DNA from: DASWIG01 sp965371445
GTDB taxonomy: Bacteria > Acidobacteriota > Thermoanaerobaculia > Multivoradales > J023
Direction of reading: 5' to 3'
NCBI GenBank assembly: GCA_965371445.1
Contig: CBDUYN010000023.1
Coordinates: 1 to 64,000 of the forward strand
Length of the DNA stretch: 64,000 nt
In this document: positions 35,265 through 44,700 of the stretch, piece after piece
Layout: the number at the start of each line of letters is the position of its first letter
Position numbering within the stretch: the first letter of the stretch is position 1
The notes under the pieces: generated by a model
The model's database searches: none
What the model saw: only the letters and a program-made list of their open reading frames with translations
Told to the model about the DNA's origin: nothing
Translations under genes and position numbers: made by a program

Positions 35265-36766
35265 CACCGGTCCTCATCACGCCGACGCAGCAGGCGAACG
35301 ACGGCCCCGGCGTCCGTGAACCGCGCCACCTCCTCGTAGCGTCCGCGGACTCCTTCGTGCTCCAGGACCTGCCGCATCAACGGGTCCCGCCGTCCGGCAA
35401 GGATGTAGGCGGGCTGGAGCTGCGCCACCAGCTGCGGCCGGCTGTCGGAGAACTTCGCCTCGGTGAAGCGCGGGCTGACCAGCGCCCCGAGGTCTAGTAT
35501 GCGGCGCTCGCCGAAGTAGCCGAAGACCCCGATCTCCATCGCCAGGACCTCGCTTGTAGGATCGACGTGCTCCCGGACATAGGCGCCAGCCTCTTCGTAG
35601 AGCCGATAACGCGGGTCGGGCGGCTCCCGCCAACTCCCCGCGACGAATCGCGCCGACGGCACGAGGACGACGGCCAGGAGAACGCCGAGGACGACGGCGA
35701 AGACCGCCTTACCCCCGAGGCGTAGACGCTCGGCCGTCCATGAGGCAGCTTCGAAGGCGGCAAGGGCATAGAGCGCCAGGAGCGCGTGCCAGAGGTAGAC
35801 GTGGTACCACGGCGCGAACCAGACGCCGATCGCCCGGTAGACCACCTCATGGCCCAGGATCCAGAGGCCGAGGCCGAGGAGGACCGGGTGACGCCAGAGC
35901 CCCTCGCGCCACACGACGACGAGGCCAAGGACGGCGCCGGCCAGGAGGACGACGCTGCTTGCCGTGGGCAGGGTGGCGGTGAGCGTCTGCCACTGGCGGA
36001 GCGTGTAGGGCACCTCGTAGAGCGCCGTCTTGCCGCCGAAGGTGTTGGGGATGACGCGTCCGAAGTAGACGCTGAGGAAGACGAGCCAGGCCGCGAGGAC
36101 CCCAAGGCCCGCCGCGGCGAAGGGGAAGGGAAAGCGGCGCCGGCGTCCCCAGGTAACGAGACCCAGGACGAGGGCGGCAAGCCCGGCGTCGAGGCGCAGG
36201 CACATCGCCGCGCCGACGAGAAGGCCCGCCGCGGCGTCCCGCTCGGCGACCAGGAGGAGATGGGCCGCCAGCACCACCAGGGCGAGGACCGCAAAGGCCT
36301 CGCTCCCCAGGAGGTGCAGGTTCAGGTGCGAGGTGAGTGCCAGGGCGGCAAAGGCAACCGGCAGTGTCCAGGCTCGGTCGCGCTTCGCCGCGGCGGCGAG
36401 GACCCCCGTCACCACGACGATCGAGGCGAGGGCGACGAGCGTCCCCCAAGGAGGGACGTCGACGCCGAGCGGACGCGTCAGGAAGGCGAGCCCGGCGAGC
36501 AGCAGCGCGTAGCCCGGGGCCGAAGTCCCCAGGACGCGCTCTCCGGGGTTGAAGACCAGGCCCTCGCCCTCGAGGACGTTCTGGGCGTAGCGGTAGGTGA
36601 TGAAGTTGTCGTCGTAGGAAAAGCCCCAGAAGCCGTAGGCGACGGCCAGCGCGAGGAGGAGGACTGGGACGTAGACGGCCGTCCCCTTGGGGGGAACGAA
36701 GGGGGAGAGCACTGTCCCCCTCGGGGGATCAAGGGGGGGAGAGACTGTCGTTTGCCGCGTCGTCAC
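35264..36766 (-). CDS. Multi-pass membrane glycosyltransferase-like protein
   Basis: Up to 500 residues with about 10-12 hydrophobic helices and an early loop YDDNFITYRYAQN followed by FNPGERVLGTSAPGYALLLA. This is the GT-C type pattern of actinobacterial and acidobacterial polyprenyl-phosphate sugar transferases. A soluble C-terminal domain (about 400-500) follows. The first 30 residues (PPLDPPRG, PFVPPKGT) are encoded by two copies of the dispersed repeat, so the real start may be downstream, for example GTG 36712. It is the first gene of a minus-strand run into the DUF2283 pair and M23 gene. Confidence 0.8.
   Translation of the reverse strand: MTTRQTTVSPPLDPPRGTVLSPFVPPKGTAVYVPVLLLALAVAYGFWGFSYDDNFITYRYAQNVLEGEGLVFNPGERVLGTSAPGYALLLAGLAFLTRPLGVDVPPWGTLVALASIVVVTGVLAAAAKRDRAWTLPVAFAALALTSHLNLHLLGSEAFAVLALVVLAAHLLLVAERDAAAGLLVGAAMCLRLDAGLAALVLGLVTWGRRRRFPFPFAAAGLGVLAAWLVFLSVYFGRVIPNTFGGKTALYEVPYTLRQWQTLTATLPTASSVVLLAGAVLGLVVVWREGLWRHPVLLGLGLWILGHEVVYRAIGVWFAPWYHVYLWHALLALYALAAFEAASWTAERLRLGGKAVFAVVLGVLLAVVLVPSARFVAGSWREPPDPRYRLYEEAGAYVREHVDPTSEVLAMEIGVFGYFGERRILDLGALVSPRFTEAKFSDSRPQLVAQLQPAYILAGRRDPLMRQVLEHEGVRGRYEEVARFTDAGAVVRLLRRRDEDR
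36681..36740 (-). repeat. Two dispersed GC-rich repeats at a gene start
   Basis: Units at 36681-36707 and 36714-36740 (plus strand GTCCCC(T/C)T... with G-run, GAACGA or GATCAA, then G-run) resemble those at 24.5-24.8 kb and 40.3 kb. They fall in the first 30 codons of the membrane glycosyltransferase gene as read from the first ATG. Confidence 0.7.
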
Positions 36767-36865
36767 GGTCGGAGACTAGCGAGGTCATCGTCGGCCGACA
36801 AGCCTCGGCCTCGAGCTCCCCCCGGCCGGGTCCTGTCAATATCCGTGCTAGGATGGTGGCAAATC

Positions 36866-36879
36866 CCACCACTTGGTGG
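36866..36879 (+). promoter_or_regulatory. Palindrome, possible operator
   Basis: CCACCA-CT-TGGTGG is a perfect 6-bp-arm palindrome ending 6 bases before ATG 36886; a further TGGTGG at 36854-36859 can pair with the same CCACCA. It could be an operator or a translational hairpin over the ribosome site. No regulator is identified. Confidence 0.4.
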
Positions 36880-36885
36880 TGAATC

Positions 36886-37293
36886 ATGACAGAGAACGGA
36901 CCCTATCGCCCTCGGGAGCTCGCCGGCCTGGTCAGCGAAGCGTTGGGCTCTCTGCCGGTCTTCGTGATCACCGGCATGCGTCAGACGGGCAAGACGACGT
37001 TCCTGCAGAACCTGGCGGGGATCACGAGCGTCCGGTGGCCGCGGGCCGAAATCACCTACTGGAGCGTCCAGGGACGCCACGAGGTGGATTTCGTCCTCAC
37101 CCTGGGCCGGCGCAGCGTCGCCGTCGAGGTCAAGGCGGGAAGCCGCTTCGGCCACCGTGACCTGGCCGGCCTGCGGGCGTTTCTCGCCAAGAGTCAGGAC
37201 GACGCGGTGGGTGTGCTGGCCTACAACGGCAGCGAAGCGGTGAGGCTGGGGGAGGGGCTCTATGCCGTCCCGTTGAGCTGGCTTCTGGCGTAG
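36886..37293 (+). pseudogene. DUF4143-type ATPase with internal deletion
   Basis: The 135-codon frame joins an ATPase N-terminus, including Walker A GMRQTGKTTFLQNL (about residues 29-42), directly to the C-terminal nuclease-like segment (GRHEVDFVLTLGRRSVAVEV, about 62-81, then GLRAFLAK). About 200-300 central residues, including Walker B, normally lie between. The deletion keeps the frame, so a short protein may be made, but it cannot be a working ATPase. A full-length relative lies at 21.5 kb. Confidence 0.75.
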
Positions 37294-37339
37294 AAGTGTC
37301 CGCTCATCTCGAGTAACATTCTAGAAAGGAGAGTTCGAA

Positions 37340-38521
37340 ATGCCGCGACAACTTGATGACGCAAGCATCCTAAGTTACAGAAAGAAATTTCCAATCACAG
37401 AAAAAGGCGTGGTGTATCTGAATCATGCCGGAGTGGCACCGACCTCCACGCGCGTTCGCGAGGCCGTCAACGGCTGGTTCGAATCCGCCGAGAGCGGGGA
37501 GAATTTCAAGAAATGGGAGGAGAACACAGAAATCTGTCGCCAACGCTTTGCCCGTTTGATCTGTTGCTCTCCTGACGAGGTGGCATTTGTTCGCAATACT
37601 TCGCATGGGCTGTCTTTGGTAGCTGAAGGATACCCATGGCATAAACGCCGACGGAGATTTCCATGGCAAAGGCACCAGCGAATTGTGGTGACACCGGAAG
37701 TCGAGTACCCGTCCAACGTACACCCCTGGACATACCTCGCCCGGAAACACGGTTTGATCGTTGAAGTGATACCGCCGCGAGACGGTGGGGTGGATCTGGA
37801 GGCGATTGACAAAACCTTGGAATTGAAAGAGACGATACTCGTTGCAGTAAGCTCGGCCCAGTTTGGAACAGGTGCAGTAACGGATCTCAGGGCACTCGGG
37901 GAGCTCTGTCGAGAAAACGGCGCGCTTTTCTGTGTGGACGGAATTCAGACCGTCGGCGCTTTGCCGATCGACGTCCATGACACGAAGATCGATTTCCTGT
38001 CAGCAGACAGCCACAAATGGCTGCTGGGTATGATGGGAATGGGCGCGGTCTATATCCGCCAGGGTTTGGCAGAGAAAATGATGCCACCTCTGATCGGCTG
38101 GAAGAGCATGTACAAAGGTTGGGATTTCGAGGTCGAAAATGACAGACTTTTGACGAATGCGCGAAGATTTGAAGAGGGAAGTCCATCGTATGCCCTGATC
38201 GATGGCTTCTCGGTTGCTCTTGAGATGCTGCACGAGGTGTCGATCGAGGCTATCGCTGAGCGTCTCCGTCATCTTGCCGATCATCTCGTGGGTCGCCTCG
38301 AAGGGCTCGAATGCACGGTCGGGCCGCGGCCGGATCTCCGGCGCCATATCGTGAGCTTCACCCACTCCGGGATGGAATCCAAGAGCCTCACGAACGCATT
38401 GAAGGATCGCAATATCATCGTCACGGAGCGCGGCGGTGGTGTCCGCGTCTCGCCGCATTTTTATAACACCGAGAGCGAAATCAACCAATTGGCCGACGCG
38501 GTGGAGGAGATTCTCAGCTGA
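37340..38521 (+). CDS. Class V aminotransferase (kynureninase/epimerase-like)
   Basis: Protein of 393 residues, PLP-dependent fold type I. Substrate-side start VVYLNHAGVAPTSTRV, PLP contacts VRNTSHGLSL and VDGIQTVGALPIDV, and Schiff-base lysine in SADSHKWLLGM (about residue 233). It resembles cysteine-desulfurase, isopenicillin-N-epimerase and kynureninase-like enzymes; the desulfurase cysteine loop is not evident, so lyase or epimerase action is likelier. AAAGGAG lies upstream of ATG 37340. Base composition is much lower in GC than neighbours (29 of 60 bases G or C at 37801-37860), so recent transfer is likely. Confidence 0.85.
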   Translation: MPRQLDDASILSYRKKFPITEKGVVYLNHAGVAPTSTRVREAVNGWFESAESGENFKKWEENTEICRQRFARLICCSPDEVAFVRNTSHGLSLVAEGYPWHKRRRRFPWQRHQRIVVTPEVEYPSNVHPWTYLARKHGLIVEVIPPRDGGVDLEAIDKTLELKETILVAVSSAQFGTGAVTDLRALGELCRENGALFCVDGIQTVGALPIDVHDTKIDFLSADSHKWLLGMMGMGAVYIRQGLAEKMMPPLIGWKSMYKGWDFEVENDRLLTNARRFEEGSPSYALIDGFSVALEMLHEVSIEAIAERLRHLADHLVGRLEGLECTVGPRPDLRRHIVSFTHSGMESKSLTNALKDRNIIVTERGGGVRVSPHFYNTESEINQLADAVEEILS

Positions 38522-38562
38522 AGACGTTGCAGCGAGCTCCGCCATGGGCGAGCGTCCGGCAA

Positions 38563-40314
38563 TCAAGCCGCCGCCAGCGAGATCACCACCTCGAACCCCC
38601 CCTCGCGGACGTTCCCGCCCCGTACGCTCCCCCCCATCCGCTCGACGAGCCCGCGCACCAGCGCCAGCCCGATCCCGGTCCCCTTCGTCGTTCGCGTCAG
38701 CTCGTCGCCGCCGCGGTAGAAGGGCTCGAAGATTTTGCCCAGGTGCTCGCGGCCGACCCCCGGCCCGCGGTCGGCCACCGAGACCGCGACGCCGTCCTCG
38801 GCGCGGCGGGCGCGCAGCACGATCTCTTTTGTCGCCGCCTCGCGCGAGTACTTGAGCGCGTTGTCGACCAGGTTCAAGAGCACCTGAAGGAGCGCGTCGC
38901 GGTCGTAGCGGACTTCGGGCAAACCCTCCTCACGCTCGACGCGGATCTCGAACCCCTCTGTTTCGGCGTGCGGGCCGAGGACGGCGACGACGTCGTCCAG
39001 GACGCTCCCCACCTCGCCGACCGAGTAGCTCATCGTCCGGTGCCCCTTCTCCAGGCGCGAGAGCTCGAGGACGTTCTGGAGCAGACGCGTCAGCCGTTCG
39101 GCTTCGGCGGTGATCGTCTCGTAGTAGCTATGGCGCTTGCTTTCATCAGGCACGACGCCGTCGCGCAGCATCTCGCCGTACATGCGGATCGCGGTGAGCG
39201 GTGTCTTCAGCTCGTGGGTCACCGCCGAGACGAAGTTGTGGCGCCGCTCGGCGAACTCCACCACCACCGCCGTCATGCGGTAGACCGCGAAGAGCCCGAG
39301 GCTCGCGGCGAGCGCCAGGAGGAGCGAGAGCGCGTAGATCATGGCCGTCCCTTCAAGCTCCGGCAACGGCTCGAGGACGAGCAACGCCGTCACCTTGCCA
39401 AAAGGCTCGGCGAAGCGGTGACGGTAGGAGTAGGCGGAACCGTCGTCCGCCGTGTCCTCGGCGAGGCCGATCCGCAGGTGCGAGGCGAGCTCGCTGCCGC
39501 GCAGCACCCGGCGGGCGAGCTCGCCGACGAGGGCCGACGTGTCGATCAGGAGCCCTTGGCGGTACGCCTGCTCGCCGACCCAGACCGTACGGTAGAGCAC
39601 CAGGAGATCCAGCCCGGCGCTCGCCGAACGCGCCACGAAGGGCTCCAGGCGGACATCGACGACGGCGTCCGCCACCGGGGCGGACAGCTCGTCCGACTCG
39701 GCGTAGTCGTCGAGCGCGACGTTCATCCGCTGGGTCTGCTCGGTCTTTGCCTGTCGCGATTCGCGAGACCTTCCGGCACGGTTCAAGCTCTCCAGATAGC
39801 GCTCCTGGGGAAGTTTCTTCAGGGCCTGGGCCTGTGCCAGGACGTCCACTGTCGAGCCCGCCGACTGGAGAGCCGCCTCGTTGCTTTCCTCGAGTTTCCA
39901 GACAAATCGGACGACCTCCACGACGTGCCCCACCCAGTCGGCAATCTCCGTCGGCGGCGGATCGCCTGCCGCATCGTCGATGTGGGGGCTGCGGAAGGTA
40001 CCATCGGGGTCGAGCTGGAAGTAGCCGAGGAGAAAGCTCTCCGTCGGCGCCTCGACAAGCGGCGAGAGCCGCGGCTCCGCGCCCGGCGTCCCGGCGAGGT
40101 AGGTGTGACGGTAATGCTCGAAAGGACGTGCCTCCTCGCGCGCCAGGAAGCCCGAGAGCTCACGCTCCATCTCGTCGAGGACGCGTTCCGCCACCGCCCG
40201 GTGCTCGGCCGCGCGCTCGGCGGCGGCGCTCGCCAGGGCTCTTCGCACCAGGAGACCGAGCGGCACGAGGAGCACCACGGCGAGGCCCAGGAAGACGAGC
40301 CGCAGCCGCTTCAC
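38563..40314 (-). CDS. PhoR-like sensor histidine kinase
   Basis: Protein of 583 residues: N-terminal transmembrane helix (about 6-27), a periplasmic sensor region of about 290 residues, a second helix (ALSLLLALAASLGLFAVY, about 328-345), then HisKA with H-box THELKTPLTAIRMYGEML. The HATPase domain has N-box LLNLVDNALKYS, G1 DRGPGVG and G2 GTGIGLALV. It phosphorylates the response regulator encoded just upstream; the two genes overlap by 4 bases (ATGA). The large periplasmic domain is not a recognised sensor type. Confidence 0.95.
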   Translation of the reverse strand: MKRLRLVFLGLAVVLLVPLGLLVRRALASAAAERAAEHRAVAERVLDEMERELSGFLAREEARPFEHYRHTYLAGTPGAEPRLSPLVEAPTESFLLGYFQLDPDGTFRSPHIDDAAGDPPPTEIADWVGHVVEVVRFVWKLEESNEAALQSAGSTVDVLAQAQALKKLPQERYLESLNRAGRSRESRQAKTEQTQRMNVALDDYAESDELSAPVADAVVDVRLEPFVARSASAGLDLLVLYRTVWVGEQAYRQGLLIDTSALVGELARRVLRGSELASHLRIGLAEDTADDGSAYSYRHRFAEPFGKVTALLVLEPLPELEGTAMIYALSLLLALAASLGLFAVYRMTAVVVEFAERRHNFVSAVTHELKTPLTAIRMYGEMLRDGVVPDESKRHSYYETITAEAERLTRLLQNVLELSRLEKGHRTMSYSVGEVGSVLDDVVAVLGPHAETEGFEIRVEREEGLPEVRYDRDALLQVLLNLVDNALKYSREAATKEIVLRARRAEDGVAVSVADRGPGVGREHLGKIFEPFYRGGDELTRTTKGTGIGLALVRGLVERMGGSVRGGNVREGGFEVVISLAAA

Positions 40315-41039
40315 GTCGTCCCCTTGGGGGGAACGAGGGCGGGGGACACTACGCCCTGGGCCCGGTAGCCCGCGCCGCGCACCGTCCTGATCAGCGACTC
40401 ACCGGCGCGGTCGACTTTCTTGCGCAGCTTCGCCATGTGGACATCGACCGTCCGGGTCTCGATCTCCTCGACGTTCGCCATGCCCCAGACCTCGCGCAGC
40501 AGGCGTCGGCGGGAGAGGACGCGTCCCGCTTCGCGGGCAAAGAGCGCCAGGAGCTTGACCTCGCGCGACGTGAGCTCGACCTCCTCGGAGCCGGCCGTCG
40601 CCCGCAGCCCCTCGGCGTCGACCTCCCAGGGGCCGAAGCGGAACCGCTCGGCGGCGTCGCGGAGCTTCCCGGAGCGGCGCAAGAGCGCCTCGACGCGGGC
40701 CACGAGCTCGCGAATCGAGAAGGGCTTCGTCACGTAGTCGTCGGCGCCGGCCCGGAGGCCGTGGACGACGTCGTCCTCGGCTCCCTTGGCGGTCAGCATC
40801 AGGATCAGAAGCTCCGGCACCTCGGCGCGCAGCCGCCGGCAGACCTCGAAGCCGTCGAGGCCCGGCAGCATGACGTCCAGGAGGGCGAGGTCGGCCGTGC
40901 CTTCACGTCCGCGCTGAAGCCCCTCCTCGCCGCTTTCGACCGCCTCGACCTCGTAGCCGTGGTAGACGAGGACATCGACCAATCCCTCGCGGATCGGCGC
41001 CTCGTCTTCCACCACCAGGATGCGGGCCTTCTCCTTCAT
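40311..41039 (-). CDS. OmpR/PhoB-family response regulator
   Basis: Protein of 242 residues from ATG 41039. Receiver domain with phospho-acceptor Asp in LALLDVMLPGLDGFEV (about 53), Thr in LMLTAKGAED and Lys in VTKPFSIREL (about 104). C-terminal winged helix has VELTSREVKLLALFAREAGR and TVDVHMAKLRKKVD. GGAGG lies only 1 base before the ATG while a TACAAT box lies 7 bases upstream, so the message may be leaderless. The last codons (VPPKGTT) are encoded by a dispersed repeat. Autoregulation is suggested by a direct-repeat box in the promoter. Confidence 0.95.
   Translation of the reverse strand: MKEKARILVVEDEAPIREGLVDVLVYHGYEVEAVESGEEGLQRGREGTADLALLDVMLPGLDGFEVCRRLRAEVPELLILMLTAKGAEDDVVHGLRAGADDYVTKPFSIRELVARVEALLRRSGKLRDAAERFRFGPWEVDAEGLRATAGSEEVELTSREVKLLALFAREAGRVLSRRRLLREVWGMANVEEIETRTVDVHMAKLRKKVDRAGESLIRTVRGAGYRAQGVVSPALVPPKGTT
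40318..40345 (-). repeat. Dispersed GC-rich repeat at regulator/kinase junction
   Basis: Plus-strand GTCCCCTTGGGGGG, then AACGAGGG and another G-run, nearly identical to 36681-36707. It lies in frame at the 3' end of the response-regulator gene. Confidence 0.7.
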
Positions 41040-41045
41040 GCCTCC

Positions 41046-41088
41046 ATTGTAGCGCAGCGGAAGCGGACTTTGTAAACCGAACGTAAAA
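41046..41088 (-). promoter_or_regulatory. Response-regulator promoter with direct-repeat box
   Basis: On the minus strand a -10-like TACAAT (41051-41046) lies 7 bases before the start codon. The plus-strand sequence TGTAAACCGAACGTAAAA spans 41071-41088, covering the expected -35 region. Its two GTAAA units are 11 bp apart, the period of PhoB/OmpR half-sites. The identical 18-mer occurs at 45118-45135. Confidence 0.6.
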
Positions 41089-41089
41089 G

Positions 41090-41782
41090 CTAGTCTTCGC
41101 GACGAGGAAACGGTAGGAAAAGATGAAGCAAGCGAATCTTCCGGGGACCACCCCCTTGCCAGTGCTCCGTCGAGAAGAGGTGGCGGCGAGGGACGAATCG
41201 GTCCTCTGCTTGCCAGGGGCTCGTGAGGTGGCGAGGGTCGTTGTGGTACGTCGAAACCTTTTCGGAGACGATCTCGACGGTGGGTTCGAAGAATCCGTCG
41301 ATCACGAAAGCGACGAGGACGCCCCATCGGTGTCCCCGGCCGTATTTGTCGCTGACGAAGCGCAGGATGCCTTCTGCGACATATTTTCGTGCCAGCCTTG
41401 CCGGATCGTCGGCGGGTGTAGCGCTGACGCGCTTGCACTCCAGGCGCAAGTCCGGGTCGTCGCCGAGACTGTAGACGACCTCGATGTCGATGCGCCCGTC
41501 CGGCACCTCTTGCGCGTCGGAAGAATACGTCCCCACCTCCGTCTTGACCTTGACGCGAGGAAGGTGTGGCTTTCGCTCGCGCTCCACACGAAGCATCTCT
41601 TGATAGAGCAGTCCCGCCGTCCGTGTTTCTTGAGTGCAGTGATCATTGGTTAAGAGCCTCGCCCGCCGGATCTGAATCCAGGCCAGGACCACGATCCGCA
41701 GGACGGCATCGAGGATCGTGAGGAAATCCTCCTGCGGGATCAACCGTGGGGTGGAGACGAGGACCGGTTCGCGACGGATCAC
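41090..41782 (-). CDS. Possible PD-(D/E)XK nuclease partner of the methyltransferase
   Basis: Protein of 230 residues from GTG 41782, overlapping the methyltransferase stop (GTGA). The central segment GRIDIEVVYSLGDDPDLRLE followed by CKRV gives Asp99 and Glu115-x-Lys117, the layout of a PD-(D/E)XK nuclease core, with helices on both sides. Context argues for a two-gene restriction or defence unit. Not recognised as a named family, and the nuclease call rests on one motif plus position. Alternatively it could be a regulatory or DNA-binding subunit. Confidence 0.6.
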   Translation of the reverse strand: MIRREPVLVSTPRLIPQEDFLTILDAVLRIVVLAWIQIRRARLLTNDHCTQETRTAGLLYQEMLRVERERKPHLPRVKVKTEVGTYSSDAQEVPDGRIDIEVVYSLGDDPDLRLECKRVSATPADDPARLARKYVAEGILRFVSDKYGRGHRWGVLVAFVIDGFFEPTVEIVSEKVSTYHNDPRHLTSPWQAEDRFVPRRHLFSTEHWQGGGPRKIRLLHLFLPFPRRED

Positions 41783-44700
41783 AGGTGCCTCAGGTGCTCG
41801 GCCAGGACGGCGTCGGCGTCGTTAAGCCCTGCCGAGCGGGTCCAAAAGCGCCGCTGGTTGGGTTTGACGACGTAGAGCTCGTCTTCGCCGTAGATCCGCA
41901 GGTAGCGGCGGGTGTGGAGGCGCTCTCGCATCGCGTCGGGCAGCGTCTCCGCGATGCGCTCGAGGAGCGGCTCGAGCCCACTCATGGGGACGTTCGAAAG
42001 CGCGGGCTCGTCCGAGGAGCGGTCGACGAGGCGAAGCTTCACGACGCGCAGGGGGGTTGAATCGGGCAGGCCGTAGATCTCGGTGACGAGCTTCGAGGCG
42101 CCGCGCACGGCCAGGTAGCCGTCGACGACGCCGGTGAAACGCTCGGCGTAGGCGACAAGCTCCTCGTGGGGGGTCGGCAGCATGTGCTTGGACGCCTCCA
42201 CTTTACGATACAGGTCGAGGGTCGAGTCCACCAGGTCTTCGATTAGAACGCGTTGCCCGGAACTCAACCCATAGAGATCGAAGACCAATCTGTCAAGGCT
42301 CTTGAGATCCGCTTCCACAATCGGTCGGCTTCTCCGAGCGTCATCACGGAGTCGATCAGTAAGACGTGCGACACGCTTGACGCTGGCGGAACCTTCAGAC
42401 TCCAAGGTCGGCACTGGAAGCCGGTAGACATCTTCGCTGTAGATGTTATTCCTCTCTACACCCCACTCGGCGGACGTCATAAGCATGAAATATGTCATCG
42501 TCGAAGAGTTCAATATACCCAATACGCATGAATACCACGCACGATATTCATCGATGACACGTACGCCCTCGTAACGACGGGAGTATACAGCATCGACAGG
42601 ACAGAGAGATGCCACGAATCTAGATCCTACAGGAGCAAGTCGCACCAAAAGCCTGGGGCCTTCGTAGAGTTCTTCGGAGCGTAGACGTTCAAGCCTCTCG
42701 TACGCGAAGGGATCAAGCCCCTCGACGTCAAATTCAAATGGCGTAAAGCCCGCATTTTCCAAGCAAGGAAGTTCTTTTTCTAGGAATTTCGGAGATACGT
42801 CCTTTTTTCTAGACTCCGTCTTTCCCTTGATGAATCCCTGCCCGAGTCTTATCCTCTTTTCAGCCTCTTTCTCGATCTTTTTTGCCACCTCTCCTAAAGG
42901 GGGTAGTAAACGCAAATGGTTGATCAGGTCGACGTCTCTTGCGCTTCCCCAGGAGGCTACCTTCAAGAACCCTTCTTCGCTGGCAGCGCGTTGAACGCTC
43001 AACGTCTTGAGATGCACAGGATCGATCTCGATTGTACCGTGTCGCTTAAAATCCTTTCTACGGTCGGGGGCAACGAGGACGAATTCCGCACCTCTCTCCG
43101 CAATTCGATTCCTAGAAATCAATAGCATGGAAGGATGTTTAGCCGTAGGGAAGACGTCTTCTCGGTGCAGGCTGGACAGATTGACGGCAAGTCTCGGCAC
43201 AAAGCGTTTGAGCAATGCCTCCACGGAAAAGCGTGTGCTCTCGCGATCACTAAAGAAGCGTCGTGCGCTAAGGAAGAATCCGAACCGTGCCGCAGGCGTC
43301 GCGAAGTCCGCCGCCCGGTAGACGAACGCTTGGTCGGGAGGGCGCTGAAACGGTAGAGGTATCGAGCGCTCACGACAGTAGGCGACATGGCTCAGCTCTT
43401 CTTCGCGCGATGGACCTGAGCCGGCCCGTGCGCCCTTCGGCCGAGTCCACGGGGGGTTACCAACCACGACGTCAACGCTCCGGTCGGCAAACGGCGGCTG
43501 CCGGTTGTAGGCGGCCCCGGTGTCGAAGGCGTCGGCCTCGAAGAGGTTGAAGGACCGCCGCCTCGACGACTTTTTCGGATCCCGCGGCCGGATGAGGGGC
43601 TCGAACTTGACGCCGTTGCCGAGCCGGGGATGGGGATCGAGCTCGAGCGCCGCGAGGTAGAGGCTCACCGCGGCGACGTGGACCGCCCCAGGGCTCGTGT
43701 CGACGCCGAAGACCTGTCGGTAGAGCGTGTCGCGGATCAGCTTGCGGCTGAGCCGCTGGCCAGCGGCGAGACGCCGTCCCACAAGACGGCGCAACGCCTC
43801 GACCAGGAAGACGCCCGAGCCGCAGGCGAGGTCGAGCACCCTGGCGTCGAGCGGCAACTCCTCGTCGAAGAGCGTGTCGTCGAAGACCTGCGACAGCGCC
43901 AAGTCCACGAGGTTGACCGGAGTGTAGTGCATGCCGCGCCGGCGTGCCTCGGCCGGCTCGAGCGCATGGGCGAAACTTTCGTAGATCGAGCTTAAAAGCT
44001 CCACCGGCAGGACGTCGAACTCGTAGGGCCAGAGGTAGCGCTGGCCGCTCTTCGGATCCCCCCCCTCGAGAAGAAATCGAAGCTCGGCGAGTTGGGCGGC
44101 CGTGTACGGTGTGGAGGAACCCTCAGGAAAGACGTCGCCGTTGAAGGTCTTTGCCAGCCACTCGAACATCCGGCCCGCCGAGCGTGGGCTCGCCAGAGCC
44201 TCGACGAAACTGGTGACACCGACTGCCTCGCGCAGGACGTCCTTGCGCAGCCAGCCCCGCGCCCCCAGGTAGCTCGCGAAGACGGAGCGCAGGAGGAGCT
44301 GGTGGGCCTCGGCGAGCTCCAGTCCGCAACCGCCGAGGCGCTCGGCGACGCTCGTCAGGTCCTTGATGAGCTGCTGGTCGACCCTCTTCGCCCGGTCGAT
44401 CTTCTTGCCCAGACCCTGCCAGAAGAGCCCCGACTCGACCTGGTGACGTGCCGCTTTTTCTCGCAGCTCTTCGAGCCGCTCCGCGATGCGTTCGAACCGT
44501 GCGATCTCGATGCGCCGCAGGCTGTCGAGACCGGGCTCCTCCGGCGGCCGGGCATAGGCGTCGAGGATGCGGACCTGGGTCGGCGAGACGATCCAGAGCA
44601 TCGGCGCCTGGCCATGGTTCCAGGCCGCCCGATGCCAAGCGAAGAGCCGGGGCAGGAGCCGCTCGGCGTCGAGGTCGGCGTCGAGTCGCTTGAAGTAGAT

